From Nocardiopsis listeri NBRC 13360 (GTDB taxonomy: Bacteria > Actinomycetota > Actinomycetes > Streptosporangiales > Streptosporangiaceae): a stretch of DNA of 64,000 nucleotides. Made by a program: the position numbers and the translations under genes. Below the pieces are notes generated by a model. The model ran no database searches. It saw only the letters and a list, made by a program, of their open reading frames with translations, and was not told where the DNA came from. Shown piece by piece: positions 54,469 to 62,975 of this stretch (position 1 is its first letter; each line of letters opens with the position of its first letter). The stretch lies in NCBI RefSeq assembly GCF_001570765.1, contig NZ_BCSH01000046.1, forward strand, positions 1 through 64,000, written 5' to 3'.

Positions 54469-54933
54469 TCAGCGGTGGCTGTGGTTGACCCAGGAATCGG
54501 GGTCCTCGGCCAGGACCCGCACCTGGTCGGGGAGTTCGTTGGCGACCAAGTGCTGGAGGTTGACCCCCTCCAGGATGGCGCGTTCACTGGCGCGCAGGGC
54601 GATCCACACCTGTTGCAGGCTGCGGGCCGCCCCGTCGTAGTCGACGTGTTCGGGGCGTTCCCCACGTACGTTGGCGAGCGGTCCGTCGACCGCCCGGATG
54701 ATGTCGGCGAGGGATATCTCCTCCGCGGGCCGGGCGAGCCAGTAGCCGCCAACGGGACCCCGTTGACTACGGACCAGACCTGCTCGGCGTAGCTGGGTGA
54801 GGATGTTCTCTAGGAATTTTCCGGGGATGGCCTGCGCGCGTGCGAGCTGCTCGGCCGTCACCGGACCGTCGCCGGCGACAGCGAGCTCTGCGGCCGCGCG
54901 AAGCGCGTAGTCGACCCGGGCTGAAAGGCGCAT
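54469..54933 (-). CDS. Rrf2-family transcriptional regulator without cysteines
   Basis: A 154-residue Rrf2 protein. The N-terminal winged helix is clear: MRLSARVDYALRAAAELA, then IPGKFLENILTQLRRAGLV and RGPVGGYWLARPAEEISLADI. Many Rrf2 proteins sense iron-sulfur clusters or redox state through three C-terminal cysteines; this one has no cysteine at all, so it must use another signal or ligand set. The histidines HVDY, LQHL and NHSHR at the end could be ligands (speculative). Monocistronic; its target is unknown. Confidence 0.88.
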   Translation of the reverse strand: MRLSARVDYALRAAAELAVAGDGPVTAEQLARAQAIPGKFLENILTQLRRAGLVRSQRGPVGGYWLARPAEEISLADIIRAVDGPLANVRGERPEHVDYDGAARSLQQVWIALRASERAILEGVNLQHLVANELPDQVRVLAEDPDSWVNHSHR

Positions 54934-55110
54934 GCTGTGATTATGCCGTGGTTAGAAGGGCGAATGGGGCACCGGCCCCGACGGGTGTCGTCGAAGGCCG
55001 GGATGCTACGGCTCAAGGATACTTCTCCTACCGGGTACGGGGGACATGGGTGACGATTCGGAGACGGGTACGGCGAAGGACATCGGGGTGACCGATGCGG
55101 CCGGAACCGG
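54934..55110. other. Intergenic region, Rrf2 start / GH3 end
   Basis: 177 bases upstream of the Rrf2 gene and downstream of the GH3 gene, both minus strand. It should hold the Rrf2 promoter and perhaps a weak terminator; I see no strong hairpin. Confidence 0.3.
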
Positions 55111-56580
55111 TCAGCCGGTCACCTCCAGGGCCCCGGCCGCGCCGAGGAGTTCGGCCGCGCTCAGCCCGTTGACATGGGCGGCGCCGTACGTGCTCACGTA
55201 GGCGCCGCAGTCGGGCCGCCAGATGGGCAGACCCATCTCCACCACCACGGCCTTCGGGTGGGTCGCCAAAAGACCTCTGACGAACGCCTGAGCGCTCGGG
55301 TAGCGGTGCGCGTCCCGTACGACCACGACCAGGTCGCGATCGCCCACCGCGGACAGGACCGTCGAGGGATCGTCGACCTCGGGGGAGACCCGCACGGTGT
55401 CGCGGAACCACGGGCCCAGGCCCCAGGGAACGTCGCCCACCGCCATCCCGGCCGGAGCGTCCACCTCGACCACGTACGGGTCCGCCAACGACGGCAGCTC
55501 ACCGTCCACCCGCACGGCCCGACGGGCGCCGGTCAGCCCGATGGCCGAAGAGGCGTCGTGATGGGCGCGTTCGACGGCCGAACGACCCACCCACGCGCGC
55601 AGGTCCGCGTTGCGTTCGGCGGCCTCCTCCAGCCGTTCCCCGTGGAGCCGACCCTCGCGGACCGCCCGCACCAGGGCGGCCCGGACCTCGGCGACCTGGT
55701 CGGCGTACACGAAGCGGCCCAGGCACAACAGGTCGCAACCGGCCGCGACGGCCAGCACACTCGCCTCGGGGATGCCGATGCGCTCGCTCACCCCGCGCAT
55801 GTCCATGGCGTCGCTCACCACGACCCCGGTGAAGCCCATCTCTTCGCGCAGCAGGTCGTTGAGCAGCGCGTGGTTGAGGGTGGCGGGCCCCTCGGTACCC
55901 AGCGCGGGTAGTTCGATGTGGGCGGTCAGGATCGATCGCACACCCGCGTCGACGGCGGCACGGAAGGGCATCAGCTCACGGCGGCGCAGCAGGTCGGCGT
56001 CGGCCTCCACCAAGGGCAGCGTGTGGTGGGAGTCCTGCGAGGTCGCCCCGTGGCCGGGGAAGTGCTTGGCGCAGGCGGCCACTCCGGCCTCTTGCAGACC
56101 CCGCACCGAGGCGGCCGCGTGTCGGGCCACCAGTTCGGCGTCCGAACCGAAGGAGCGCGTTCCGATCACCGGGTTGTCGTCAGCGACGTTGACGTCCACC
56201 GATGGTGCCAGGTCCAGGTTGAAGCCCAGGGCGGCCAGTTCCAGCCCCAGGGCCCGGAAGGTCTCGCGGGTCAGGTCGGGGTCGTCGACCGCGCCCAGCG
56301 CGGCGTTGCCGGGGTAGTCGCTGCCGTGCGCCTGGCCGATGCGGGTGACGTCGCCGCCCTCCTCGTCCAGGGAGATCAGCGGCGGAAGGTCGGTGACCTC
56401 GCGCAGGCTCGCGTTGAGCGCGGTCACCTGCTCGGGGCTGCGCAGGTTGTTGTGGAACAGGCAGACGCCCGATATCCCGTCCGCCAGACCGTCCAGGATC
56501 CAGCGGGGGGCCTGGTAGGACTCGAAGGGCACCAGCAGGGTGGCGTTGGCCAGACGCTCCAGGGTCGGGTCGTGCGGCAT
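55111..56580 (-). CDS. nagZ: Glycoside hydrolase family 3, NagZ-like beta-N-acetylhexosaminidase
   Basis: Removes terminal N-acetylglucosamine from chitin oligosaccharides or muropeptides. 489 residues. The GH3 barrel shows LISLDEEGGDVTRIG, the NagZ signature CAKHFPGHGATSQDSHHTLP with the catalytic Asp/His loop (in part KHFPGHGATSQDSHH), and the nucleophile in GVVVSDAMDMRG. An added C-terminal domain of about 150 residues follows. ATG 56580 (MPHDPTLERL) has GGAG upstream. No signal peptide, so it is cytoplasmic. It follows the sugar permeases after 84 bases, so it probably cleaves the imported sugar. Confidence 0.92.
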   Translation of the reverse strand: MPHDPTLERLANATLLVPFESYQAPRWILDGLADGISGVCLFHNNLRSPEQVTALNASLREVTDLPPLISLDEEGGDVTRIGQAHGSDYPGNAALGAVDDPDLTRETFRALGLELAALGFNLDLAPSVDVNVADDNPVIGTRSFGSDAELVARHAAASVRGLQEAGVAACAKHFPGHGATSQDSHHTLPLVEADADLLRRRELMPFRAAVDAGVRSILTAHIELPALGTEGPATLNHALLNDLLREEMGFTGVVVSDAMDMRGVSERIGIPEASVLAVAAGCDLLCLGRFVYADQVAEVRAALVRAVREGRLHGERLEEAAERNADLRAWVGRSAVERAHHDASSAIGLTGARRAVRVDGELPSLADPYVVEVDAPAGMAVGDVPWGLGPWFRDTVRVSPEVDDPSTVLSAVGDRDLVVVVRDAHRYPSAQAFVRGLLATHPKAVVVEMGLPIWRPDCGAYVSTYGAAHVNGLSAAELLGAAGALEVTG

Positions 56581-56664
56581 GGCGGACTCCGTTCGTGAAC
56601 ATGGGTGCCCGATCGCGGGCATACGTGTGGCGGGTGAAGGGGAGTGTCGGTGTGTTTTGCCAGG

Positions 56665-57546
56665 TCAGCCCTTGACCGCTCCCATGGTCAGGCCGGAGAC
56701 CATACGGCGTTGGACGAAGAGGAAGAAGATCATCACGGGGACGGTCAGCAGCGTCGAGGCGGCCATGATCGACCCCCACTCGATGGACACGGCGCCGAAG
56801 TAGTACTGCAGGGAGATCGGCAGGGTGTAGGCGCCGGTGTTGTTCTGCAGGAACGTGAAGGCGACGAGGAACTCGTTCCACGCGGTGATGAACGCGAAGA
56901 TGCTCGCCGCGGCCAGGCCGGGTGCCACCAGCGGCATGAGGATCCGCCAGAAGATCGTCCACCCGCCGGCGCCGTCGATGGCCGCGGCCTCCTCCAACTC
57001 CCGGGGCACCGCGGACACGAAGTTGCGGATCATCAGGATGGTGATCGGCAGCGCGACCGCCACGTAGATCACGAACACGCCGGACAGGTTGCCGACCAGT
57101 TCGAGGTCCAGGGCGTTGCCCAGGTGGAAGAAGTTGATGAACAGGGAGATGATCAGTGCTTCGACCGGGACCATCTGGATCACCAGCAGCATGATGATGA
57201 AGGCCGAGCGCAGTTTGAACCGGAACCGGGCCACGGCGATGGCGGCGAGCAGGGCCAGCATCGCCGCGAAGGCCACCGATCCGACGGTCACCACCAGGCT
57301 GTTGCCGAGGAAGGACCAGAACGAGGTGCCGGGGATGAGGACGCCCGACAGGACCCGTTCGAAGTGCTCCAGGGTGATCTCGCGTGGGAACAGGGTGGGC
57401 TGACGGGTGAAGATCTCGCCGGTGGGCCGCAGCGCGGTGGCCAGGACCCAGTAGACGGGGAAGACCGCGAAGACGAAGACCGCGAGGGCGGCCAGGTACA
57501 GGCCGAGTCTTCCGACGGACCTGCGCAGTCGGTGGACGTTGTTCAT
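56665..57546 (-). CDS. Carbohydrate ABC transporter permease, MalG type
   Basis: A 293-residue inner-membrane permease with six helices. The conserved EAA loop reads PRELEEAAAIDGAGGWTIFWRI (in part EEAAAIDGAGGWTIF). FPVYWVLATALRPTGEIF marks the family N-terminus. ATG 57546 overlaps the upstream permease stop (ATGA). It works with that protein as a heterodimer; no ATPase gene is present, so a shared MsiK-type ATPase encoded elsewhere probably drives it. Confidence 0.94.
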   Translation of the reverse strand: MNNVHRLRRSVGRLGLYLAALAVFVFAVFPVYWVLATALRPTGEIFTRQPTLFPREITLEHFERVLSGVLIPGTSFWSFLGNSLVVTVGSVAFAAMLALLAAIAVARFRFKLRSAFIIMLLVIQMVPVEALIISLFINFFHLGNALDLELVGNLSGVFVIYVAVALPITILMIRNFVSAVPRELEEAAAIDGAGGWTIFWRILMPLVAPGLAAASIFAFITAWNEFLVAFTFLQNNTGAYTLPISLQYYFGAVSIEWGSIMAASTLLTVPVMIFFLFVQRRMVSGLTMGAVKG

Positions 57547-58523
57547 CGGGCCTCCTCCTGGCGGATCATGGTGCGCAGGTAGTACGCGCTGATCACGAGC
57601 ACCAGGACGGTCATGATCACGGCGATCGCCGACCCCATGCCGTAGTTGGGCGGGGTCGAGGCGAAGCCCAGCTGGAAGATGTAGGTCGGGATCAGCGAGA
57701 TGTCCCGGTTGCTGACGCCGTTGCCGAGGATGAACAGCTGGGTGAAGATCCGGAAGTCCCAGATCACCTGTAGCACCAGCAGCAGCGCGAAGAGCGAGCG
57801 CAACATCGGGAAGGTGACGCTCCAGAAGCTCTTCCACGCGCCGGCGCCGTCGATGCGGGCGGCCTCGTAGAGCTCGTTCGGGATGCTCTTGAGCCCGGCC
57901 AGGACGCTGATCGCCACGAACGGGAACGACTGCCACACCACGGTGACGATGAGGATGGGGAAGAGGGTGCTCGGTGAGTTGAACCAGTTGAACTCGTTCC
58001 ATCCCGAGCCCACCAACCAGTCCGGCAGCGCGGTCAGGAGGGTGTTGATCAGCCCGTACCTGGTGTCGAACAGCCAGCGGTAGACGATGGCGGCGCTGAT
58101 GACGGGTGTGGCCCACGCCAGCATCAGGCCGAGCCCCAGGGTGGTCGACGCCCACTTGGGCAGCTTGTGCATGAGGAGACCGACGAGCGTTCCGAGGACC
58201 ATCGTCAGGGCCACCATGGTCAGGCAGACGATGATCGTGTTCCGGAAGACCGACCAGAAGCGGTCGTCGGTGAGCACGTAGAGGTAGTGGCCGAAATTGT
58301 TCCACTGCGCCTCTTGTCCTCGCAGCTGCTGTAGTCCGTAGTCGTGCAGCGAGATCCACAGCATCTGGCAGATGGGCCAGAGCAGGACCACCGCGAGCAC
58401 GGTCAGGGCGGGCAGGATCAGGAGGTAGGGGACGAGTCTGAGGCGGGTGCGACGGGAGGCGGCCCGTGGCCGTCCGTGCGGGGGCGCCTCGGGTTCCGTG
58501 GCGCGTTCCAACGTTTGAGTCAT
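57543..58523 (-). CDS. Carbohydrate ABC transporter permease, MalF type
   Basis: A 326-residue inner-membrane permease with six helices. It shows the early helix LLILPALTVLAVVLLWPI and the EAA loop PNELYEAARIDGAGAWKSFW. It pairs with the MalG-type protein. Its start is 65 bases after the binding-protein gene end, with a strong hairpin in the gap, a layout that often lowers permease synthesis relative to the binding protein. Confidence 0.94.
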   Translation of the reverse strand: MTQTLERATEPEAPPHGRPRAASRRTRLRLVPYLLILPALTVLAVVLLWPICQMLWISLHDYGLQQLRGQEAQWNNFGHYLYVLTDDRFWSVFRNTIIVCLTMVALTMVLGTLVGLLMHKLPKWASTTLGLGLMLAWATPVISAAIVYRWLFDTRYGLINTLLTALPDWLVGSGWNEFNWFNSPSTLFPILIVTVVWQSFPFVAISVLAGLKSIPNELYEAARIDGAGAWKSFWSVTFPMLRSLFALLLVLQVIWDFRIFTQLFILGNGVSNRDISLIPTYIFQLGFASTPPNYGMGSAIAVIMTVLVLVISAYYLRTMIRQEEAR

Positions 58524-58543
58524 GGACCGTTCCTGGCTGGTCG

Positions 58544-58574
58544 AGGGGCGGCCGCCTGGCGCGCGGCCGCCCCT
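58544..58574 (-). terminator. Intercistronic hairpin between binding protein and permease genes
   Basis: Perfect 12-bp stem AGGGGCGGCCGC (58544-58555) with 58563-58574 and seven-base loop. It lies 14 bases after the binding-protein stop and inside the operon. Likely partial terminator or RNA-stabilising structure. Confidence 0.7.
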
Positions 58575-58588
58575 GTGCTTGGGGCGAC

Positions 58589-59872
58589 CTACTCGGAGAC
58601 CTCACGGTTGAGGGCCTCGGTGAGCTCTTCGTCGAGCTCGGGCAGGACGTCGTCGGGGGACTCGCCCTCGGCCAGGCGCTGGACGGCGGTCTGGATCGTG
58701 GTCAGCTCCCACTGGACGTGGCCCCAGTTGGCGGTGTCGGGGAACAGCCGCAGGTCACCGGTGGCCTGGGTGGCGGCGCCGGACAGGATCGGGTCGTCCT
58801 GGAAGGTGTCGCTCTCCAACACGTCGGTGTAGGTGGGGAACATCGACGACACCTCGTTGTAGGGCAGCGCGTTGTCCTTGCTGTTCAACGTGGTGATGTA
58901 GTCGAAGGCGGCGTCGGGGTGCTCGGAGGTGCCCCACACGGCCAGATCGGAGCCGCCACCGAAGGCGGGCGCCATACCGTCCACTCCCGGGATGGGCGCG
59001 GTGGCCCAGTGACCGGCGTGCTCGTCGTTGAGGTCCTCCAACTGGGCTTGGGCCCAGGGACCGTCGATGAACATGCCGACCTCGCGGTTGACGAAGTCGG
59101 CGTGGGCGCAGTCGACCTCGTTGAGGCCCACACAGGCGCTGGGGGAGATGCCGTCGACGGTCAGCCCGGCGTAGAACTCCAGGGCCTCGGCGGTCTCGGC
59201 GGAATCGAGCTGTCCGACCCACTCGCCGTCCTCCTCGACCGCGAACTCACCGTCGTTGGCCCAGACGAAACTGGCGATGCCGTTCAGGAAGTCGGTGGGC
59301 GCGGCGAAACCGGGGACGTCGTACTCGTCCTCGATGTCCTCGGCGACCTCGACCAGTTCGTCCCAGGTGGTGGGCGGCTCGTGACCCAATTCCTCCAGCT
59401 GGTCGGTGTTGTACCAAAGGGCGCGAACACCGCTGTACCAGGGGATGCTGTACTGTGCGTCGCCGAAGGTGCCGTTGGCGTAGGCCCCTTCGAGGAGGTC
59501 GGCGCTGTCGTCCCAGTCCTCGACGTACTCGGACACGTCGTAGAGGGCCTCGGCCTCGGCCCAGGTGGCGACCTGGTCGTTGCCGATCTCGACGACGTCG
59601 GGGCCGCCGGAGACCAGGGCGGTCTGGAAGCGCTGGCTGAACTCGCCCCACGGGATCCACTGGACGTCCACGTCGGTGTCGGGGTAGAGCTCCTGGTACT
59701 GGTCGGTGACCGAGTCCATGAAGGCGTTCTGCTCCTCGTTGGCGTCGCCCATTCGCCAAACGGTGAGAGTGTCGGGGGCGTCACCGGACGAGCCGCCGTC
59801 ATCGGATCCGCCACCGCAAGCGGCGGCCAACATGACCACGGTCGAGGCCAGTGCGATCTTGGGGAACCTCAT
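58589..59872 (-). CDS. Sugar ABC transporter substrate-binding lipoprotein
   Basis: A 427-residue binding protein of family 1 (SBP_bac_1). The N-terminus MRFPKIALASTVVMLAAACG is a lipoprotein signal (lipobox AAAC), followed by a Gly/Ser/Asp linker and LTVWRMGDANEEQNAFMD. VQWIPWGEFSQRFQTAL, GPDVVEIGNDQVATWAE and VGMFIDGPWAQAQL are family-like. First gene of the cluster with two permeases and a GH3 N-acetylhexosaminidase, so N-acetylglucosamine or chitobiose is the best guess for the ligand, as in Das/Ngc systems. Divergent from the ROK regulator. Confidence 0.93.
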   Translation of the reverse strand: MRFPKIALASTVVMLAAACGGGSDDGGSSGDAPDTLTVWRMGDANEEQNAFMDSVTDQYQELYPDTDVDVQWIPWGEFSQRFQTALVSGGPDVVEIGNDQVATWAEAEALYDVSEYVEDWDDSADLLEGAYANGTFGDAQYSIPWYSGVRALWYNTDQLEELGHEPPTTWDELVEVAEDIEDEYDVPGFAAPTDFLNGIASFVWANDGEFAVEEDGEWVGQLDSAETAEALEFYAGLTVDGISPSACVGLNEVDCAHADFVNREVGMFIDGPWAQAQLEDLNDEHAGHWATAPIPGVDGMAPAFGGGSDLAVWGTSEHPDAAFDYITTLNSKDNALPYNEVSSMFPTYTDVLESDTFQDDPILSGAATQATGDLRLFPDTANWGHVQWELTTIQTAVQRLAEGESPDDVLPELDEELTEALNREVSE

Positions 59873-60022
59873 GTGAACCTATCTCCCTTCGCACGTCGCG
59901 CCGGGGCGCGGCGCCTGTGCTCGAAGCAACCTGGGATCATGAACGGATCCGTGTGCCTCGACGTCTGATCGGGGGGTGCTGGGGCAGCACTTTCCTGGTC
60001 GCCCCTCCGGCGCGGGTACCGG

Positions 60023-60043
60023 GGTCCGAAACCACTTCGGACC
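60023..60043. promoter_or_regulatory. Perfect inverted repeat in the binding-protein leader
   Basis: GGTCCGAA-N5-TTCGGACC, about 150 bases before the binding-protein start and 84 bases before the ROK start. It could be a second operator or an RNA hairpin in the long leader. Confidence 0.4.
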
Positions 60044-60080
60044 AGCCGGGACGTGACCTCCTGTGAGGTTGTGAGCTAAA

Positions 60081-60103
60081 TTAACAGGAAACTTTCCTAA
60101 TAA
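60081..60103. promoter_or_regulatory. Candidate ROK operator in the divergent promoter region
   Basis: Core AGGAAA-C-TTTCCT is a perfect palindrome. Flanking TTA and TAA at the outer edges extend the symmetry to 23 bases with two mismatches per half. It is a striking AT-rich island in the 254-base gap between binding-protein and regulator genes, and overlaps likely -10 sequences (TAATAA on the plus strand, TTAATT on the minus). Such sites are typical for repressors of sugar uptake operons. Confidence 0.65.
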
Positions 60104-60126
60104 AAACAGGGTGAGGTGTCACGGTT

Positions 60127-61341
60127 ATGTCTCAACGTCCGGGGACTCCCCGGCTGCTGCGCCAATTGAACGATCGCGCGGCACTCGAACTCCTACTCTC
60201 CGGCGGCCCGTTGACCAGGACGCAACTCGGCACGAGGACCGGCCTGTCCAAGGTGACCGCGTCCCAACTCCTGGCTCGACTGGAGGAGCGTGACCTGGTC
60301 CGGGTGGTGGGAAGCAGGGCCGGGGGGCGAGGCCCCAACGCCGCCCTCTACGCGGTCGTCCCGGAGAGCGCCTACGTCGCCGTCCTCGACGTCAGTGCCC
60401 ACCGCGTCACCGCGACCATCGCCGACATCACGGGTCGGATCATCAGTGACGTCAGCGTCGATCCCAGCGCCTCCGACGATCCGGTCGCCCTGGTCCACAC
60501 CGCCGTGATGCGGCTGGTGGAGACCGCCGAGGTCCCCCTCGAAAAGGTCCGTGCCTGCGTCATCGGCACCCCCGGGGTCGTCGACCCGCGTACCGGGGAC
60601 ATCCGCTTCTCCTTCGACCTCATGTCCTGGCACGAAGGAGTGCTCGAAGCGTTGCGCGCCGACCTCGAACGCTCGGTCATGTTGGAGAACGACGTGAACC
60701 TGGCGGCCCTGGCCGAACACGCGGAAGGGGCGGCCAAGGGGGTCGAGGAGTTCGCGCTCATCTGGCTCAGCGCGGCCGGCGGTGTCGGCATGGCCACCAT
60801 GATCGGCGGGCGCGTCCACCGGGGTCGCTCCGGTGGCGCGGGCGAGATCGGCTACCTGCCGGTGCCCGGAGCACCCCTGTCCATCGACGTGGGTCTCTCC
60901 GGTGGCTACGAGTCCTTGAAGTCCGACGGCGACCGGGAACTACCGCACGGCTTCCAGACGCTGGTCCACGCCAAGCAGGTGCTGCGTCTGGCAGCCGAAC
61001 ACGGCTTCACCGGAGACGACGTCACCGAGGTGGTCGCCCGCGCCGCCGGATCCGGAGCCCCCGAGGGCGACGCCTTCCTCGACGCCTTCGCCGAACGGCT
61101 CTCCCGAGGAATCGCCGCCGTCAGCGTGATGATCGATCCCGGACTGGTGGTCCTGGGCGGGGACGTCGCCCGCGCCGGAGGCCCCAAGCTGGCCGAACGG
61201 GTGGAGGCCGCGACCGCCCGGATCGCGCCCAACGCCACCGAGGTCGCCCTGGGAACGGTCGAGGGCAGCCCGGTCGTGCGCGGAGCCCTTCTGCACGGCC
61301 TGGAACGCGCTCGCGACGAGGTGTTCTCGGCCACCGTCTGA
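60127..61341 (+). CDS. ROK-family transcriptional repressor
   Basis: A 404-residue regulator. The N-terminal winged helix spans about residues 10-75 (LLRQLNDRAALELLLSGG, then GLSKVTASQLLARLEERDLV). The ROK sugar-kinase-like domain follows (VAVLDVSAHRVTATIADI, then VIGTPGVVDPRTG, ENDVNLAALAEH). The usual zinc motif CxCGxxGCxE and the GHxxH histidine are missing: the sequence reads GEIGYLPVPGAPLSIDV. It should still bind a sugar and control the divergent uptake operon through 60081-60103. Closed by the hairpin 61350-61374. Confidence 0.9.
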   Translation: MSQRPGTPRLLRQLNDRAALELLLSGGPLTRTQLGTRTGLSKVTASQLLARLEERDLVRVVGSRAGGRGPNAALYAVVPESAYVAVLDVSAHRVTATIADITGRIISDVSVDPSASDDPVALVHTAVMRLVETAEVPLEKVRACVIGTPGVVDPRTGDIRFSFDLMSWHEGVLEALRADLERSVMLENDVNLAALAEHAEGAAKGVEEFALIWLSAAGGVGMATMIGGRVHRGRSGGAGEIGYLPVPGAPLSIDVGLSGGYESLKSDGDRELPHGFQTLVHAKQVLRLAAEHGFTGDDVTEVVARAAGSGAPEGDAFLDAFAERLSRGIAAVSVMIDPGLVVLGGDVARAGGPKLAERVEAATARIAPNATEVALGTVEGSPVVRGALLHGLERARDEVFSATV

Positions 61342-61349
61342 CCCCCGAC

Positions 61350-61374
61350 CGCGCCCCGGACACCCCGGGGCGCG
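61350..61374. terminator. Bidirectional terminator between ROK and kinase genes
   Basis: Perfect 10-bp stem CGCGCCCCGG (61350-61359) with 61365-61374 and loop ACACC, between converging genes. Confidence 0.85.
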
Positions 61375-61379
61375 GGGAG

Positions 61380-62969
61380 TCAGTCCTCCTCACCGCCCGG
61401 GGACGGAGCAAAGGAATCGAGCACCGTCTCGAAGTCCTCCCGCCGCTCCTCCCGCAGTTCCTGCGGGAAGTTGATGCTCAGTCGGTAGGAGAGCGCGGTG
61501 TTCTCGTCGGTGATCTCACGAGTGAACATCCACCGTTCGGGGACCTCGCGCTCCTCGTGGATGTAGGTGGCCTCATAGACCGCGCTCTGCACGCCCGGGC
61601 CCTCCAACCGCGGCTCCAGCATCAGCTGTTCCGCGTCGCTGAAGTCCTCGTCCTCGTTGAGCAGCTCGTCCATCCGGCTCATGGCGCCCTCGGCGTCGTA
61701 GACCATGACGTCGTACCTGGTCACGAGCAGATCCATGCCGCCGGTCTCCACGCCGGTCTCGAACTCGTAGGAGGCCAACCGGATGACGCCGCCTCCCGGT
61801 TCGTCATCCTCGTTCTCGACCATCTCCCAGTCCTCGGGGGCGACCAGCGTGACCACTCCGTCGTCGTAGCGGGTGAACCCCTCCGGAGCCCCCTCGGTCG
61901 AACCCTCCTGGGCCGGAGTGGAGGGGGCCGACGACGGTTCCGTGCCGGGCCGGGTGGAAGGTGTTCCCGGGTCGGCGGCGACCTCCCGACCCTCGGAGGA
62001 GAAGGCGAACCACACCGTGAACGCGCTCAGCACCAGTAGGGCCAGGACCGCGGCCGCTCCGACGAACAGCGGCGTACGCGAGCGGCCGGGCCCGGCCCCG
62101 GCCGACCGCTCCGGGATCGGAGCAGGAGCCGGGACGGGACCGTCCAACAGGGCCAACGCCCGCTCCGGCAGCAGTCGGCGGCGCGGATCCCGCTCCAACA
62201 ACCCGTTGATCACCGAGGCCGACCGCCCCCGGGCCGGTACCGGCGGGACCGGCTGGGTCAGCACCGCGGTGAGCGTCGAGGTGATGGTGTCGCGCTTGAA
62301 CGGCGACTCCCCGGCCAGGGCCGCGAACAGGGTGGCGCCCAGGCTCCACAGGTCCGACACCGCGCCGTTGTCGTCGTGTTCCAGGCGCTCGGGCGCCGCG
62401 TACGCCGCGGTACCCAGGATCGCGCCGGTCCCCGTCAGCGCCGTCCCCCCGTGATCGGGCAGGTTGGCGATACCGAAGTCGGTCAGCACCGGCCGGGTGC
62501 CACCCGAGGTCAGCATGATGTTGGCGGGCTTGACGTCACGATGGACCACCCCGGCCCGGTGCGCCGCCCACAACGCGTCCAACAGCGGGCGCGCGATCCG
62601 CTCCACCTCCGCCTCCGGCATGGGGCCGGCGCGGCGCAGACGGTCGCGCAGGGACTCGCCCTCCAACAGCTCCATGACGATGAAGGGGATCCCGTCCACC
62701 TCCAGGACGTCGTGCACGGTCACCACCGACGGGTGGGACACCCGTGCCGCGGCCTGCGCCTCGCGGACCATGCGAGTCCGGGCGCGCTCGCGCTCACGAG
62801 GCGGCATGTCGTGCGGGAGGTGGACCTCCTTGATCGCCACCTCCCGGTTCAAACGGGTGTCGTGGGCACGCCACACGGTGCCCATGCCGCCACGGCCGAG
62901 CTCGCCTCGAAGTTCGTAACGGCCGACGGAGGCGCGGGGCTCCGGGGGATCAGTGGGGACCATGGGCAC
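61380..62969 (-). CDS. Receptor-like serine/threonine protein kinase
   Basis: A 529-residue Hanks-type kinase. The cytoplasmic kinase domain (about residues 15-275) has GELGRGGMGTVWRAHD, the lysine in REVAIKEV, HRDVKPANIM, the TDFG magnesium loop, and APERLEHDDNGAVSDLWSLG (in part SDLWSLGATLFAAL). A Pro-rich linker, one membrane helix (PLFVGAAAVLALLVLSAFTV) near 310, and an extracellular domain of about 190 residues complete it. That domain is not PASTA and not one I recognise. The start is GTG 62969 or ATG 62963. Both ends are convergent or single-gene, so its substrates cannot be inferred. Confidence 0.94.
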   Translation of the reverse strand: MPMVPTDPPEPRASVGRYELRGELGRGGMGTVWRAHDTRLNREVAIKEVHLPHDMPPRERERARTRMVREAQAAARVSHPSVVTVHDVLEVDGIPFIVMELLEGESLRDRLRRAGPMPEAEVERIARPLLDALWAAHRAGVVHRDVKPANIMLTSGGTRPVLTDFGIANLPDHGGTALTGTGAILGTAAYAAPERLEHDDNGAVSDLWSLGATLFAALAGESPFKRDTITSTLTAVLTQPVPPVPARGRSASVINGLLERDPRRRLLPERALALLDGPVPAPAPIPERSAGAGPGRSRTPLFVGAAAVLALLVLSAFTVWFAFSSEGREVAADPGTPSTRPGTEPSSAPSTPAQEGSTEGAPEGFTRYDDGVVTLVAPEDWEMVENEDDEPGGGVIRLASYEFETGVETGGMDLLVTRYDVMVYDAEGAMSRMDELLNEDEDFSDAEQLMLEPRLEGPGVQSAVYEATYIHEEREVPERWMFTREITDENTALSYRLSINFPQELREERREDFETVLDSFAPSPGGEED

Positions 62970-62975
62970 ATCATC

